In this document: piece by piece, positions 62,909 to 64,000 of the stretch
Layout of the letters: every line of letters begins with the position of its first letter
Numbering within the stretch: position 1 is the first letter of the stretch
Assembly (NCBI RefSeq): GCF_003268635.1
Contig: NZ_CP029639.1
Span: 4,599,501-4,663,500 of the forward strand
From: Paenibacillus sp. DCT19
Lineage (GTDB): Bacteria; Bacillota; Bacilli; Paenibacillales; Paenibacillaceae
DNA: 64,000 nucleotides
Direction of reading: 5' to 3'
Program-made: the position numbers and the translations under genes
The notes under the pieces: generated by a model
What the model saw: only the letters and a program-made list of their open reading frames with translations
Database searches by the model: none
Told to the model about the DNA's origin: nothing

Positions 62909-64000
62909 ATGAAAAAAAGATTATTGGTATCACTAGCCAGCTTGTTACTCGTATCTGGATTGCTGCTAGCTGGCTGTAACTCAGCTAAAACATCGGAAGG
63001 TTCAGGTAAGGTAACCCTTACGTTTGGAACCAGCCAAAGTGGTATTCCACGCACCGGGATTATGCAAACGATGGCGAAGGAATATGAACAAGAAACGGGT
63101 GTGAAAATTGACTTTCAGGTGGTGCCTGACGCCCAGTGGCGTGATCTGATCAAAGTTAAGCTCGCTTCTGGTGAAGCACCGGATATCTTCAATGTGGATG
63201 TAGACCCACTTAGCATGCCGGCTAATGTACGACCTGAAGAGAATGCGATTGACCTGACCAATGAGGAATTTGCCGGACGAATGTCCGAAGAAATTCTCCC
63301 AACCGTCAGCTATAACGATAAAGTATACGGCGTTTCATTCGCTCCATCAAAAATCTGGTATGTGTACTATAACAAACGGATATTTAATGAGCTGGGCATC
63401 GAGCCCCCAACCACATACGCCGAGTTTAAGGCCATTAGCGAGAAAATTAAGGCTCAAGATATCATCCCATTCTATCAAGCACCAGCAAGCGGATGGTATC
63501 AGGTACTCCCCCTGTTCGAGACAGGGCCTAACTATGAACATACGACACCCGGAACTTATGAGAAACTGAACAACAATGAGATGAAGGTGGCAGATCTGAC
63601 GCAGTTAAAGACCGTTATTGAGCAATTAAAAGAATTCGCAGATCTCGGATATTTCGGAAAGGACTTCTTGTCCAACACAGTCGAAGCTGGTATCGAAGCC
63701 TTCGGTCAGGAAAAAGCAGCAATGCTGCTGCGTGTGCCTGGTACTGAAAAAGAAGTTTCCGAAGCTTACCCTGAGATGGAAGACAATATGGGATTCTTCG
63801 TCATGCCTTGGGGTGATAACCAAACGATTGGTGTCAATCCAGGTGGTTCCGCAGCGATGTTTGGCAACAAAAACAGCAAGCATCCTGAAGAAGTGCTGAA
63901 ATTCTTCCGCTGGATTACAGAGCATGACAATCTACAACGTGTATTTGACGGAGGCGAGGGTAATCTGACCATCTGCTGGCCCGAGATCGAGCCTAAGCTG
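62909..64000 (+). CDS. ABC transporter sugar-binding lipoprotein, cut by the window edge
   Basis: An extracellular solute-binding protein of the carbohydrate-uptake (CUT1/family 1) ABC type. The signal peptide MKKRLLVSLASLLLVSG runs into a lipobox LLAGC, giving lipid attachment at Cys. The mature part has the family pattern GVKIDFQVVPDAQWRDLIKV, SGEAPDIFNVD and KIWYVYYNKRIFNELGIEPP, and the frame is open to the window edge after 364 codons. ATG 62909 is seven bases after AGGAGG; ATG 62906 is four. It is divergent from the YesM/YesN pair, which probably controls it. Confidence 0.92.
   Translation, partial: MKKRLLVSLASLLLVSGLLLAGCNSAKTSEGSGKVTLTFGTSQSGIPRTGIMQTMAKEYEQETGVKIDFQVVPDAQWRDLIKVKLASGEAPDIFNVDVDPLSMPANVRPEENAIDLTNEEFAGRMSEEILPTVSYNDKVYGVSFAPSKIWYVYYNKRIFNELGIEPPTTYAEFKAISEKIKAQDIIPFYQAPASGWYQVLPLFETGPNYEHTTPGTYEKLNNNEMKVADLTQLKTVIEQLKEFADLGYFGKDFLSNTVEAGIEAFGQEKAAMLLRVPGTEKEVSEAYPEMEDNMGFFVMPWGDNQTIGVNPGGSAAMFGNKNSKHPEEVLKFFRWITEHDNLQRVFDGGEGNLTICWPEIEPKL

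Noticed and set aside
1..64000. tRNA, rRNA, CRISPR arrays, phage or IS transposase genes
   Set aside because: None were recognised by eye; a tRNA scan and IS search would be needed to exclude small or degenerate ones.

Overview
The window reads as a chromosomal segment of an endospore-forming, naturally transformable low-to-mid GC Firmicute, most likely Paenibacillus or a close relative (inference). The grounds are sporulation and germination genes (spoIIP, gpr, spoVAC-AD-AE), the late competence genes comEA-comEB-comEC-comER, a CIRCE-controlled hrcA-grpE-dnaK-dnaJ operon, strong AGGAGG ribosome binding sites, a YesM/YesN-type two-component pair beside a lipoprotein sugar-binding protein, and a gene order close to the dnaK-to-comE region of Bacillus subtilis. 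I see no tRNA, rRNA, CRISPR array, prophage or transposase gene.

Layout. 1-6.9 kb: the 5' part of addB, an RlmI-type methyltransferase, a Na/Pi cotransporter and a NUDIX hydrolase, separated by palindromic repeats. 7-17.3 kb (minus strand): heat-shock and translation block mtaB, rsmE, an M50 protease, prmA, a three-gene operon of small stress-type proteins, dnaJ, dnaK, grpE, hrcA. 17.5-28.2 kb: an acetyltransferase, hemW, lepA, a YqxA-like gene, spoIIP (frameshifted), gpr, rpsT (plus strand), holA and an ECF sigma/anti-sigma pair. 28.5-45 kb: comEC, comEB, comEA and divergent comER, leuS behind a T-box, a kinase-like phosphotransferase, then yqeM, cvfB, rsfS, yqeK, nadD, yhbY, aroE, yqeH, yqeG, a conserved run of ribosome-assembly, NAD and shikimate genes. 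45-49.6 kb: transglutaminase-DUF58-MoxR operon. 49.7-54.2 kb: spoVAE-AD-AC, tiny membrane proteins and an M42 peptidase. 54.2-60 kb: a YdjM-like membrane protein, then the nitrite module nirB-nirD-nirC behind an FNR-type site, and an HD-domain nucleotidase. 60-64 kb: YesN-type regulator, YesM-type kinase (frameshifted) and a divergent solute-binding lipoprotein cut by the window edge.

Two themes are not explained by the gene content. First, several intergenic spaces hold related repeats: a 177-179 bp element with inverted ends and flanking 6-bp direct repeats (two full copies and one truncated), and a modular family of long imperfect palindromes found at full length and in internally deleted versions. 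Some lie inside transcribed leaders or operons (nirB leader, nirB-nirD gap, yqeM leader). Second, three minus-strand genes (spoIIP, the DUF58 gene, the YesM-type kinase) each look one G short in a G run; adding one G restores the expected C-terminus in every case. Systematic sequence error is the simplest explanation, so the apparent kinase-regulator fusion should not be taken at face value.
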